A stretch of 64,000 bases of DNA from Acinetobacter guillouiae CIP 63.46 (GCF_000368145.1 NZ_KB849283.1:1452324-1516323); one strand, 5' to 3'; positions 1 to 8,611 are shown, counted from the stretch's first letter. Notes: generated from the letters alone by a model not told the origin. Translations and numbers: made by a program.

Positions 1-2439
1 TTCTTCAAGCTTTAATAGGTTGTGTTTTAAGAATGGTGGCGTTGTTCCCAAGTTTCCTGTGGTTAGTGCATCTCTTAAGAAAATTTCATGCGCAGCCAAC
101 TGATCCACTTTTTCATAATTGGTGGCGCGTTTCGGTTCAATGATCAGCCCAAATAATGAAATCTGATCATAAGCATTGACCACACCCGGTTTTTTCGCCC
201 AATGTGGCTCAAAATAATGATGTTTTAATAAGTTAGGCGCAGCTAAAAGAATCCACTCAGGCTCAATTTTTGCCAGTGTACGTAAATACACCTGTGAGGT
301 TTCGACCATTTCAAATGCCATTACCCATGGGGTATTGGTTTTATGTAAGGTCGATGCAGGAAAAATTCGGGCTTTTTGCTGACGAACTGCCATGAAAATA
401 TTACGTTCGTCAGTTTTATTGGCAATAAAGGACAATAATCCTGTCAATAAAGCACGATGTAAATTTTCATAACTGGCTGTCTTTTCATTGAATGAAAGTT
501 TTAAGCCCTGTGCTAAATCCAGTAATTGTTCATGAGTTTTCTTCCACTCACGTAAACGTAACCAGCTAAGAAAATGCTGTTTAGCAAAATTACGTCTTTT
601 GCTTTCACTCAAAGTTTCACGATTTTCAGTCAGTGTATTCCACAGTTTAATATAAAATAGAAAATCTGAATCCGCTTCTTTAAATAATGCATGTTTTTGA
701 TCCGCCTGCATTTGCTTATCAGCAGGACGCTCGCGTGGATCTTGTACTGCAAGCGCCGCAACAATAATCAAAACTTCATTCAGCACCCCAAAATGAGCAC
801 CACCGAGAATCATCCGTGCAAGGCGTGGGTCTATTGGCATTTTTGCCATTTGTAGACCGATTTTGGTTAAACTGTTGTTTTGAAGTTCGGCTTTTTTAGT
901 AGCAGTTTGAGCAAGTTTTTTTGCTTTAGCACCATCTACTACTCCCTGTTGGGAAACCTCACTTTCACTTTGTGCAACCGCTTGAGGAAGATTATTTGAA
1001 TTTTGCACTTCATGGATAGCACCTAATTCAATCAGCAACTTACGCCCATCATTGACCAAACGATGGTCTGGCGGCTCAATAAAATCAAAATCTTCTACAG
1101 CACCTAAACCCAGACTTTGCATCTGTAAAATAACTGATGCTAAATTGGTCCGTTTAATTTCGGGTTCAGTAAAATCTGGACGACTTTGAAAATCATCTTC
1201 ACTGTATAAGCGAATGCAAACACCTGGTGCAATACGACCACATCGTCCTTTACGCTGGTTTGCAGCAGCTTGAGAAATCGCTTCAATTGGTAAACGCTGT
1301 ACCCGTGAACGATAGTTATAGCGAGAAATACGCGCAAAGCCACTGTCGATCACATAACGAATATTCGGTACAGTCAATGCTGTTTCAGCAACGTTGGTCG
1401 CGATGATAATACGTCGCCCACCACCAGAAGGATTAAAGATTTTCTGCTGCTCTGCCAAAGCTAAACGTGCATATAAAGGTAAAATTTGCGTATGTTTAGG
1501 ACCAAATTTTTGTAAGGTCTCTTGTAGTTCTCGAATTTCTTGTTCAGTGCTTGAAAAAATAAGAATATCCGCATGTTCAGGATGCCCCTTAGATTCAGCA
1601 TCCTTAAAACATTCTTCTACAGCTTGTACCACCGCACGTGGTAAATTTTCTTCAAAATCATCAAAGTCATCATCATCACTGCCGCCGATCGTCATCTCAG
1701 AAATCGGACGATAACGCAGTTCTACTGGAAAGCTACGTCCTTCCACTTCAAAAATCGGTGCGCCATTAAAATATTCGCTAAAGCGATTCACATCTAATGT
1801 CGCTGAAGTAATAATGATTTTTAAATCAGGGCGCTTTTTTACCAGTTGCTTCAGGTAGCCCATGATGAAATCAATGTTTAATGAACGCTCATGCGCTTCA
1901 TCAATAATAATCGTGTCATATTTATTTAAATAACGATCATTAGAAAGTTCAGCAAGAAGGATACCGTCCGTCATTAACCGAACGATTGAATCATTTGATC
2001 CTTGTTCATTAAAACGCACTTTAAAACTGATGCTTTCACCCAGCTTTTCACCAACTTCTTCAGCAATACGTTGCGATACACTTCGTGCTGCCAGACGTCG
2101 AGGCTGAGTATGACCAATCATCCCAGTTAAGCCACGACCTGCAAGCATTGCGATCTGTGGCAATTGTGTGGTTTTACCAGAACCCGTTTCCCCTGCAACA
2201 ATAATAATCTGATGCTTTTGAATCGCTTCAATCAGTTTATCTGCATACTGGGTAACCGGTAGATCCTGATTGAGTTTGATTGTCGGTAGACTGGCTAATC
2301 TTTTTTTGACTTGATGGTTTGATTTCTCAAACAGTTCTTGGAATTTTTCAGGATGAGCATCTTTTCCTTTTTTCAGTCGATTTAAACGATGGCGATCTCG
2401 TACCATAACCCATTGATCGACATTTAACTGATTTGGCAC
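1..2439 (-). CDS. hrpA: ATP-dependent RNA helicase HrpA (N-terminal ~813 codons, runs off the left edge)
   Basis: DEAH-box (DExH/HrpA family) RNA helicase, an NTP-driven RNA remodelling enzyme of the cytoplasm. The reverse strand is open from 2439 to the window edge. Walker A GETGSGKT lies near residue 85, motif II DEAH at 180-183 (1891-1902), followed by the RecA2 and winged-helix/ratchet region. HrpA is about 1300 residues, so roughly 500 C-terminal residues are outside the window. The start is taken as GTG at 2439 because an in-frame TAG lies just upstream and no ATG precedes the conserved text. Two insertions stand out: an acidic GGSDDDDFDDFEE stretch near 1655-1690 and a Gln/Ser/Ala/Lys-rich linker of about 35 residues near 895-1010. 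Identification is firm; the exact start is less so. Confidence 0.93.
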   Translation of the reverse strand, partial: MPNQLNVDQWVMVRDRHRLNRLKKGKDAHPEKFQELFEKSNHQVKKRLASLPTIKLNQDLPVTQYADKLIEAIQKHQIIIVAGETGSGKTTQLPQIAMLAGRGLTGMIGHTQPRRLAARSVSQRIAEEVGEKLGESISFKVRFNEQGSNDSIVRLMTDGILLAELSNDRYLNKYDTIIIDEAHERSLNIDFIMGYLKQLVKKRPDLKIIITSATLDVNRFSEYFNGAPIFEVEGRSFPVELRYRPISEMTIGGSDDDDFDDFEENLPRAVVQAVEECFKDAESKGHPEHADILIFSSTEQEIRELQETLQKFGPKHTQILPLYARLALAEQQKIFNPSGGGRRIIIATNVAETALTVPNIRYVIDSGFARISRYNYRSRVQRLPIEAISQAAANQRKGRCGRIAPGVCIRLYSEDDFQSRPDFTEPEIKRTNLASVILQMQSLGLGAVEDFDFIEPPDHRLVNDGRKLLIELGAIHEVQNSNNLPQAVAQSESEVSQQGVVDGAKAKKLAQTATKKAELQNNSLTKIGLQMAKMPIDPRLARMILGGAHFGVLNEVLIIVAALAVQDPRERPADKQMQADQKHALFKEADSDFLFYIKLWNTLTENRETLSESKRRNFAKQHFLSWLRLREWKKTHEQLLDLAQGLKLSFNEKTASYENLHRALLTGLLSFIANKTDERNIFMAVRQQKARIFPASTLHKTNTPWVMAFEMVETSQVYLRTLAKIEPEWILLAAPNLLKHHYFEPHWAKKPGVVNAYDQISLFGLIIEPKRATNYEKVDQLAAHEIFLRDALTTGNLGTTPPFLKHNLLKLEE

Positions 2440-3059
2440 AGATGCATTATCCTAATACTTAAAATTGAACGGAATATTTTACGCTGTAAAGCACAGGAGA
2501 GATAGTCCAATCAAAGTGAATTCATGTTTACGTTATATATGTATTATAAAAATAATATTTTAAAGCTGCTAAAGCTCACTCAACTAAGCAACTGTCTGTG
2601 GCTGCAAATATTCATATAGACCTAAATCTATTGCTGTATGATCTACATCAACCAGGTAGTTTGAAGTGATGCTTAAGTACAAAACAGCAGCCACCCATAT
2701 CATTTCCACGCTATACAACATTGAAATGTGATGTAGTTAAAATTCAATTTATCTTATATGAACAAATTCTATACATTGAAATAAATTTTATATCTTTTTT
2801 AGAAATCGCCCTTGAAATATAGCCCCAGAAGCATCATGTTTGTAACAGATTAAAAAAGGATGCTTTGTCATTCAAACATCATCTTTATTTGCTTTAGTTG
2901 ATGAAATACTGACAAAACAACGGTTTTTGGTGAAATGTATCTGGAGCACGCTAATTTGATTTTCCGATCTTAGCGATAAAAAAATACTATTTCCCCAATA
3001 ATCTAAAATTCATTATTCTAGTTAAATATTAGATAAACACCTCAATCATGGAGATAATG
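2440..3059. other. Intergenic region between hrpA and ahpC
   Basis: About 620 bases of AT-rich sequence between divergent genes, which must hold the promoters of both. I see no clear OxyR tetrad in front of ahpC. The only coding-like stretch is a short reverse-strand ORF at 2584-2721, listed separately. Confidence 0.5.
2584..2721 (-). other. Possible small ORF or gene remnant (45 aa)
   Basis: An ATG-started reading frame of 45 codons with a hydrophobic first half (MIWVAAVLYLSI) and an acidic second half ending LYEYLQPQTVA. An in-frame stop lies shortly upstream of the ATG. I recognise no family and see no strong ribosome binding site, so it may be a chance ORF or the tail of a lost gene. Confidence 0.2.
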
Positions 3060-3623
3060 ATGAGCTTAATTAATACTGAAGTTAAACCTTTTAAAGCACA
3101 AGCTTTCCAAAACGGCCAATTCATCGAAGTTACAGAAGCCGATCTTAAAGGTAAATGGTCTGTAGTTTTCTTCTATCCAGCTGACTTCACTTTTGTTTGC
3201 CCAACAGAACTTGGTGACCTTGCTGACAACTATGCTGAATTCAAAAAATTAGGCGTTGAAATCTACTCGGTTTCTACAGATACACACTTCACGCACAAAG
3301 CTTGGCACGATTCTTCTGAAGAAATCAAAAAAATTGAATATGTAATGGTTGGCGACCCAACTTGGGTTCTTGCTAAAAACTTCGAAGTTTTAATTGAATC
3401 TGCTGGTCTTGCTGATCGTGGTACTTTCGTTATCGATCCTGAAGGTAAAATCCAAATCATCGAAATCAATGCTGGTGGTATTGGTCGTGATGCTTCTGAA
3501 CTTCTTCGTAAAGTTAAAGCAGCTCAATATGTTCACGGTCATCCTGGCGAAGTTTGCCCAGCTAAATGGAAAGAAGGCGATGCAACTCTTGCTCCTTCAA
3601 TCGACTTAGTTGGTAAAATCTAA
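3060..3623 (+). CDS. ahpC: Alkyl hydroperoxide reductase subunit C (2-Cys peroxiredoxin)
   Basis: Cytoplasmic peroxiredoxin reducing H2O2 and organic peroxides. The start at 3060 gives [11 protein letters not shown] and 187 residues, the length of E. coli AhpC, with GGAG (3050-3053) correctly spaced; an ATG at 3048 would place that site inside the gene. The peroxidatic cysteine is C47 in FTFVCPTE, and the resolving cysteine is in the C-terminal EVCPAKW motif. No ahpF (the usual flavoprotein reductase) is adjacent, so the reductant must be encoded elsewhere. Codon choice (GCT, GAA, CGT) looks typical of a highly expressed gene. A MITE-like repeat begins 15 bases after the stop. Confidence 0.96.
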   Translation: MSLINTEVKPFKAQAFQNGQFIEVTEADLKGKWSVVFFYPADFTFVCPTELGDLADNYAEFKKLGVEIYSVSTDTHFTHKAWHDSSEEIKKIEYVMVGDPTWVLAKNFEVLIESAGLADRGTFVIDPEGKIQIIEINAGGIGRDASELLRKVKAAQYVHGHPGEVCPAKWKEGDATLAPSIDLVGKI

Positions 3624-3638
3624 TTCTTGAATTAGAAT

Positions 3639-3950
3639 AGGGTCTGTTGACAATTCGTCTACGTTTGCGACTACGTGTGTTTTTTAGGCGATACTAGGCT
3701 CGAAATACGAAATTTAGTCATTCTAAATGAGTAGTTCGTAACGACGTAGCGGCAAAAAACACGCTAGTCCCCCGCTGCGCCTTGCGCTGTAAACAAAGCA
3801 GTGCTTTGTTCTTGCTCAGGGTTGTGGCTAAAATTATCTCAGCCTTCGTTATGAAACTCGAAAATAGTCTCGCTATTCTCTTCGTTTCATGCCTTGCCTG
3901 CTCAATTTTAACCTACAACGCAAGCCATTTATGAAATATCAACAGACCCT
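3639..3950. mobile_element. MITE-like non-coding repeat, 312 bp, with 12-bp perfect terminal inverted repeats
   Basis: The element begins AGGGTCTGTTGA and ends TCAACAGACCCT, a perfect 12-bp terminal inverted repeat. The right half contains a long imperfect hairpin: the arm starting GTTGTGGCTAAAATT near 3824 pairs with the arm ending AATTTTAACCTACAAC near 3919. There is no coding capacity. A decayed copy of the left half lies at 48829-48955, which shows it is a dispersed repeat. I could not define a clear target-site duplication. Size, inverted termini and lack of an ORF fit a non-autonomous transposon mobilised in trans; the parent transposase family is not determined. Confidence 0.75.
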
Positions 3951-3960
3951 CTACACATAA

Positions 3961-3989
3961 AAAACCACGCTTTTTAGCGTGGTTTTTTT
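3961..3989 (+). terminator. Intrinsic terminator downstream of ahpC and the MITE
   Basis: Stem AACCACGC / GCGTGGTT around a TTTTTA loop, followed by a T-run. The A-run on the left may let it work for the opposing VOC gene too. It was presumably ahpC's own terminator before the repeat inserted between them. Confidence 0.85.
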
Positions 3990-4034
3990 GCATTAGATTT
4001 TATGTATAGGTTTTTTGTGTTTGTAGATTTTTAT

Positions 4035-4391
4035 TTAATGCGACCAAATTGCAATTTCATATCCATCTAAATCTTTAAAATGAAAACGACGTCCACCTGG
4101 AAAACTAAAAATCTCTTGTACGATGGTTGCACCCGCCTCTTTCACACACGTTAAGCTTTGTTCTAATTGGGCACTATACAAAACAATTAATGCACCACCA
4201 GAACTTTGCACATCATCAGACTGAGCAAAGCCCCCTTTTATCTCCCCAGAATCAAACTCACAATATTCAGGACCAAAGTCGGTAAAAGTCCAGCCTAAGT
4301 TTTGATAAAACCTTTTGCTTTGTACGACGTCTTTCACCTTAAATTCAATATAGTTAATGGAAATTTTTTGACGAGCCGCTGACTGATCCAT
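4035..4391 (-). CDS. VOC (glyoxalase/bleomycin-resistance) family protein
   Basis: A 118-residue single vicinal-oxygen-chelate domain. The typical pattern is present: INYIEFKVKDVVQSKRFYQNLGWTF at the N-terminus (first beta-alpha-beta module), GGALIVLYS in the centre, and GGRRFHFKDLDGYEIAIW at the C-terminus, the last module with its metal-ligand Glu position. Such proteins act as dimers on varied substrates (glyoxalase, dioxygenase, antibiotic binding). Sequence alone does not identify the substrate here. It is monocistronic, convergent with ahpC. Confidence 0.85.
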   Translation of the reverse strand: MDQSAARQKISINYIEFKVKDVVQSKRFYQNLGWTFTDFGPEYCEFDSGEIKGGFAQSDDVQSSGGALIVLYSAQLEQSLTCVKEAGATIVQEIFSFPGGRRFHFKDLDGYEIAIWSH

Positions 4392-4491
4392 CGATGTTTC
4401 TCCTTAAATTTATAAAATATTGTTCTATAGAAAATAAAATATGAGTCAATTGATAATACATTTAAACCACTAAATATAGGATAACAAAAAA

Positions 4492-4995
4492 TTATTTTTG
4501 CGTTGTTCTGCTTAAATGATCAACTTGCTTGAGTAGCTCAGGAATACGGTATTTCCCGTACATGGACTGTACATTATGTTTCGCTTGCACTAATTCTATT
4601 CCGATGGCAGAGACGTATAATGGCTTAACACTTTGTCCACGTAAAATTTCAAATTCCTTTGGTGTTCCTCTAAATTCATTTTTAGCCACCCCAATCACAG
4701 GGGTTTTATCAGCTAAGGCAGCATATAAGTGCTGTCCTAAACCTGCTGTTTGTTCAGTGCCTAAATAGACATAGCCATCAATCACAATCATATCGATGGG
4801 TTCTTTCACCAAATCCAATAACGTTAAAATACACGGTAATTCACGTTTATAAAATTGACCTGATTCATAGTCAGCAATTGGTTTGATGGTGATAAGGTAA
4901 TGATTCAATACAACTGAACTGCCCCAAGACTCAAATACTACACCAGCAACTTGTGCAGAGTTATCTGTATAAGCAACGTCTATTGCAAGAATCAT
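4492..4995 (-). CDS. Endonuclease V-like protein (short, diverged)
   Basis: 167 residues resembling endonuclease V (Nfi), which nicks DNA or RNA 3' to deoxyinosine/inosine. The core aligns: AIDVAYTD near the N-terminus (first catalytic Asp), YKRELP (catalytic Glu of FRExP), IVIDG (second Asp), TPVIGVAKNEFRGTP, VKPLYVSAIGIEL and GKYRIPELLKQVDHL. It is shorter than E. coli Nfi (about 223), starting almost at the first Asp. The usual DGHG reads DGYV and the usual GHR near the C-terminus reads GIE, so two family histidines are absent. It may be a specialised or weakened nuclease. Family membership is well supported, activity is not. Confidence 0.75.
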   Translation of the reverse strand: MILAIDVAYTDNSAQVAGVVFESWGSSVVLNHYLITIKPIADYESGQFYKRELPCILTLLDLVKEPIDMIVIDGYVYLGTEQTAGLGQHLYAALADKTPVIGVAKNEFRGTPKEFEILRGQSVKPLYVSAIGIELVQAKHNVQSMYGKYRIPELLKQVDHLSRTTQK

Positions 4996-5224
4996 GATCT
5001 ACCTCTTAATCACTAAAATAAAATACCAATTTTCTCATTTACTGATGATTTTTTAAGTGTTTATCTTGCCCAGAATCTGTAATGTCAAAATATGAATATC
5101 TTTAGCAAAATATAAACAGCTTTATTTACAAAACCACTATACATTTCTTCAAGTGAATAGACTAATTTCAAAAGATACAGAATATATTTTTCTGTAAAAC
5201 AATCAAAAGTTTAAGGGGTTGCTT

Positions 5225-5431
5225 ATGGGATCAATGATTACCGTGACTTCTTGGAAGTACAATGCTTCTTCACGGTATTTAAAAATTTTTTATAACAATG
5301 GTTCTGGTGAACTTTACCATCCTGTCCCAGAATTTATATACAATAATTTACTACGATGTAGTGATAAAACAGCATTCGTGCATAAATATCTAGAATACGA
5401 TTTACATTTTAAGCGACTTTCAATTTTATAG
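5225..5431 (+). CDS. KTSC-domain small protein
   Basis: 68 residues with the KTSC pattern: a beta-rich segment (SRYLKIFYNNGSGELYHPVPEFIYNNLLRC) followed by a helix ending near HKYLEYD. KTSC domains occur alone or at the end of larger proteins; their molecular role is not established to my knowledge. The start at ATG 5225 is preferred over TTG 5219 because AGGGG at 5213-5217 is correctly spaced from the ATG. Confidence 0.75.
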   Translation: MGSMITVTSWKYNASSRYLKIFYNNGSGELYHPVPEFIYNNLLRCSDKTAFVHKYLEYDLHFKRLSIL

Positions 5432-5462
5432 TTTTTTAGAACTGTGCTTTTAGAGCAAAGTC

Positions 5463-5481
5463 AGGGAGATTTCTCCCTGAT
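5463..5481. terminator. Hairpin between convergent KTSC and methyltransferase genes
   Basis: A perfect inverted repeat TCAGGGAGA / TCTCCCTGA with a two-base spacer sits between convergent genes. No good T-run follows on either strand, so termination may be weak. Confidence 0.45.
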
Positions 5482-5494
5482 ATAAAAAACGGTG

Positions 5495-6088
5495 TTAGTT
5501 TTTAAAAGTCACCACAAACAGACCAGACCCAATCGACAAGGTTGTGGTCATAAACCTTTCATCTCGTTTAACTTCTGTAATAAAGCTCTTTACTTCAGCA
5601 GCATGTGATATCACATTATCAACAATCAGTACCCCACCATGTTCTACAAGCATCTTCTGTAGATATACCCAGTAATTTAAATAAGCATTACGTTCAGCAT
5701 CAAGTAGAATAAAGTCATATTGCTCCTGACACTGTTCTAAGTATTTTTGCGCATCCCCTACCCAAAAATCAATCACGTCATCAACTTTTAACTCTTGAGC
5801 ATGCAGCTGCGCTTGCTGAGTTCTTTTTTCATCGATCTCTAGCGTTGTCACCTTGGCACCTGTCACTTTGGCTGCATCCGCAAGCCACAATGTAGAATAA
5901 CCCGTTGATGTCCCAATCTCTAAAATTTTCTTAGACTGCTGAATTCGCACTTGCATGGCTAAAAATAATGCTGATTCAGGTTCGATATTTCGATAACGTT
6001 TAATACGATCACACTGTGTAGCATCAAACTTAATAAAGGATTGATATAGTTCATTCAATCGTTGCAAAAATGGTTTACTTAAACTCAT
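5495..6088 (-). CDS. Class I SAM-dependent O-methyltransferase (family 3)
   Basis: 197 residues matching the caffeoyl-CoA O-methyltransferase-like family found widely in bacteria. Motif I is KILEIGTSTGYSTLWLA (SAM-binding glycine loop), with the acidic SAM-ribose contact in VTTLEIDEKR, motif DFILLDAERNAYLNYW (metal-coordinating Asp region) and GGVLIVDNVI. Mg2+-dependent methylation of a catechol-like or other hydroxylated substrate is the family activity; the substrate is unknown. Monocistronic. Confidence 0.85.
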   Translation of the reverse strand: MSLSKPFLQRLNELYQSFIKFDATQCDRIKRYRNIEPESALFLAMQVRIQQSKKILEIGTSTGYSTLWLADAAKVTGAKVTTLEIDEKRTQQAQLHAQELKVDDVIDFWVGDAQKYLEQCQEQYDFILLDAERNAYLNYWVYLQKMLVEHGGVLIVDNVISHAAEVKSFITEVKRDERFMTTTLSIGSGLFVVTFKN

Positions 6089-6229
6089 GTTTAGATCTTC
6101 CTTTTCACTATCATTGTTATTATTTCAATCATTTACGTCATTGCTATGACAATACATAGCTTTTGACAAGTTACATCGTTACGGTTTATTACGTGACTTT
6201 ATCAGCTGGTAAAATCTATCAAGTAAAAC

Positions 6230-6445
6230 TCAAACCTCATGTAAAAATTCAAATCTCGCTTGGACTTGACCATCTTCTAATGTGACTTGCTCACAAAACA
6301 TTTCATAAGGTCGAACCCAGATTGAATAATCATCATATAAACATTGGTAAACCACAACTTTTTCACGGGTTTCACTATGCGTTGCGACATGAAAGACTTG
6401 GTATAAATTACCTTTATAATGTTTATAAATTCCAGCTTTTAACAT
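6230..6445 (-). CDS. DUF1653 domain protein
   Basis: 71 residues matching DUF1653 end to end: AGIYKHYKGNLYQVFHVATHSETREKVVVYQCLYDDYS, then WVRPYEMFCEQVTLEDGQ and RFEFL. The family is a small SH3-like beta protein of unknown function, sometimes fused to other domains. It stands alone here, upstream of the O-methyltransferase on the same strand but separated from it by 141 bases. Confidence 0.85.
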   Translation of the reverse strand: MLKAGIYKHYKGNLYQVFHVATHSETREKVVVYQCLYDDYSIWVRPYEMFCEQVTLEDGQVQARFEFLHEV

Positions 6446-6496
6446 CTACACTCAACACTCTAAATACGATATCTATGTTATACAGGATAGCCAAAG

Positions 6497-6524
6497 AAAA
6501 AACTCGTCCGTAGACGAGTTTTTT
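6497..6524. terminator. Bidirectional intrinsic terminator
   Basis: Stem AACTCGTC / GACGAGTT with a CGTA loop, flanked by an A-run on the left and a T-run on the right. It closes the roadblock gene that ends at 6544. Confidence 0.85.
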
Positions 6525-6543
6525 ATGCTTTTCAATTTTTAAA

Positions 6544-6900
6544 TTAAGAAAAGTCTAAGCCTTTTTCAAATGCTTTTAACTCGTGGCGAGCCATTGCTAA
6601 GTTTGATTTAGAACGATCTAAAACAAGATAAAGGAATAAGTTTTCATTTGAATCAAGTGGACGAATCAAATGATACTGTTTACCTAATGTAATTAAAATA
6701 TCTTCAATTACATCATCTAATTTCAGTGCTTTTGCTACTTTACGCTTAGCACGAACAACTTCAGTATTACCTGCTGCTGCTAATTCTAAGTCTAAACCTG
6801 CACCTGCAGTCGCTAAAGATAAACCACTTTCGCTATCTACTAATGCAGCACAAACGAAACCATCGATATCAGTTAATTGATCTAGTGTAATACGAGCCAT
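6544..6900 (-). CDS. Roadblock/LC7 domain protein (1)
   Basis: 118 residues of the roadblock/LC7 (MglB-like) fold: [33 protein letters not shown], then the helix [25 protein letters not shown] and the strands [17 protein letters not shown] and [21 protein letters not shown]. Such proteins dimerise and usually regulate small Ras-like GTPases, as MglB does MglA. No GTPase is encoded nearby. ATG 6900 is chosen because GGGG lies 6 bases upstream; ATG 6924 would add eight unconserved residues. A second roadblock protein lies just upstream on the same strand. The family call is strong; the partner is unknown. Confidence 0.8.
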   Translation of the reverse strand: MARITLDQLTDIDGFVCAALVDSESGLSLATAGAGLDLELAAAGNTEVVRAKRKVAKALKLDDVIEDILITLGKQYHLIRPLDSNENLFLYLVLDRSKSNLAMARHELKAFEKGLDFS

Positions 6901-7265
6901 GAGCATCCCCGTTTCTTTCAACATTGTTGTTCGCTTTAGTAATTCAATTTTTATTTTGCTTTACTAAAACACTTTACTATTTAGCTAAAAATATTCATTC
7001 CTAACTAACATGGATAAATTAGTATTCTTTTTTTGAATACCCATTTAATTTTATTTGATAATCAATTTTAATTAATTATTTCCCACACTCATTTTAATAG
7101 CATAAAAAATATTAACTATTCAATAGAAATTTAAAAAATAAATGACTAATTTGACTATTTAAAACTTTCAAAAAAATCCAACAAATACCAGAGAGAAAAA
7201 ATCCAGTACAGATCTCTTTTTTCAAAAAAAATGCAACTTATGTTACATTTTCTACAATGGCTTAT
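6901..7265. other. AT-rich intergenic region between the two roadblock genes
   Basis: About 365 bases of very AT-rich sequence with no convincing ORF or hairpin terminator. It presumably carries the promoter of the downstream roadblock gene. Confidence 0.4.
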
Positions 7266-7682
7266 CTATATATTTCTCATAAGTAATTCTGAAGTAGATT
7301 TGAGCTCATAGAGCATCTGTCCCAATAAAATATCTTTGTTGGTCATCGCCACTAAAACCAGTGGATGCTTTGGATGAGGAATGGCTGTCAAAAGTGCTTT
7401 TCCGTTCTCAGCATCAAGGGTAATTGTTTGACATCCAACGAGATTGATTTCTGAAACAAATGCAGTCACTAGGGCCAAAATCGAACTACTCACTGCGGCA
7501 ATCTTTCCAGAATTGCTAATATTTTTCTTGTTGACTAAAGCAATTTCAAACCCATCAGAAGTACACAACATGATGAACTCGACACCACTGACAGAGTTCA
7601 AAAGCTGCCTGATTTGTTTTTCAGCATATGCTACAAAATCATCAGGTACTTTTCGAGATGTGTTTAGGTCAAGCATATTCAA
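7266..7682 (-). CDS. Roadblock/LC7 domain protein (2)
   Basis: 138 residues of the same fold as the gene downstream: an N-terminal helix (DDFVAYAEKQIRQLLNSVSGVEFIMLCTSDGFEIALV), the central helix GKIAAVSSSILALVTAFVSE and the strands GCQTITLDAENGKALLTAIPHP and PLVLVAMTNKDILLGQMLYELK. The start may be TTG 7682, which has GGGG about 6 bases upstream, or ATG 7676. The two proteins share only the fold, so they could form a heterodimer or serve different partners. Confidence 0.75.
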   Translation of the reverse strand: MNMLDLNTSRKVPDDFVAYAEKQIRQLLNSVSGVEFIMLCTSDGFEIALVNKKNISNSGKIAAVSSSILALVTAFVSEINLVGCQTITLDAENGKALLTAIPHPKHPLVLVAMTNKDILLGQMLYELKSTSELLMRNI

Positions 7683-8226
7683 GAAAGCCCCATAAATTAA
7701 TTTGTAAATTCAGCATTTTCAAAAGCCGAAAACACAGGTTTTTCAGACTTTCTCCAGTAACAGAATTATTTGATATACTTCACATTTTACATTCAATTCT
7801 ATCTGTTTTTATTGGCTTGTAAACATGTTTTTTCACTTTTAATTTAATTTTTTGAGCACTAATATTGTGCCACAAAGCTTCAAATTGTCAGATTTTTTTC
7901 AACAAGGTCACTTTCAAATAACTAATATCATAAATTGAGTGGATCTTAAACCTTATCTTGATTTAATTTTAACAATACAGTATTAAAAAACTTACTTTTT
8001 ATCATTGGTTATTTTATTGATACTGGAAGTTCAAATATAAAGTGAGTCTATTGATATTATATGAAGCTTTTATTAAAACCAGATTTGTGCACTATTATTT
8101 GATATAAGATAAATTGATCTTATAAAAACTTTACATTTTATTTTTTGATTTGGTTATTTTTTGTGTTTATATTTATTTCATCCAACTGCTGGATGCCAAA
8201 AATTAATTCAAAAAAGGTACAAGACA
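7683..8226. other. Long AT-rich intergenic region before the Ala-rich lipoprotein
   Basis: About 540 bases between divergent genes, mostly poly-A/T tracts. I see no ORF of coding character and no tRNA-like structure. Confidence 0.4.
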
Positions 8227-8571
8227 ATGAATAAACTTCTACTCTCTCTTGGTCTGATTGCAACGATTGCACTTGTTGGTTGTAATAAAGATAAAGCTCC
8301 AGAAACAGGGGCGACCGCAGGTGAACATGCTGCAAATGCGGTAGAACAAGCAAAACATGATGCAGAACATGCAGCTCAAAATGCAGCTGATGCAACTGCT
8401 AAAGCTGCGGATAATGCAGCAAATGCAACTGCGACTGCTGTAGATCATGCCGCTGATGCAACAGCACATGCTGCCGATGCAACAGTTGATGCTGCTAAAG
8501 ATGCCACTGCAACTGCAGCTGGTGCTGTTGAAAAAGGTGCTGCGGACGTTAAAGAAAAAGCGAGCCAATAG
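8227..8571 (+). CDS. Small Ala-rich helical lipoprotein
   Basis: 114 residues. A lipoprotein signal peptide with lipobox LVGC (Cys19) is followed by NKDKAPETG and then about 85 residues of low-complexity Ala/Asp/His/Thr repeats (ADATAKAADNAANATATA and similar) with an amphipathic, roughly 11-residue periodicity. This resembles LEA-like or apolipoprotein-like helices and small envelope stress lipoproteins. Absence of Asp at +2 suggests outer-membrane sorting. SD AAAGG precedes the ATG and a strong terminator follows. No specific function can be named. Confidence 0.8.
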   Translation: MNKLLLSLGLIATIALVGCNKDKAPETGATAGEHAANAVEQAKHDAEHAAQNAADATAKAADNAANATATAVDHAADATAHAADATVDAAKDATATAAGAVEKGAADVKEKASQ

Positions 8572-8581
8572 TTTTAATCTG

Positions 8582-8611
8582 AAAAAAGCTCCTAAATATA
8601 GGAGCTTTTTT
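8582..8611 (+). terminator. Intrinsic terminator after the Ala-rich lipoprotein gene
   Basis: Stem AAAGCTCCT / AGGAGCTTT with an AAATAT loop followed by a T-run. Confidence 0.9.

Noticed and set aside
3394..3609. Leu/Val-rich 71-codon forward ORF inside ahpC
   Set aside because: Shadow frame of a highly biased coding sequence; the ahpC frame is unambiguous.
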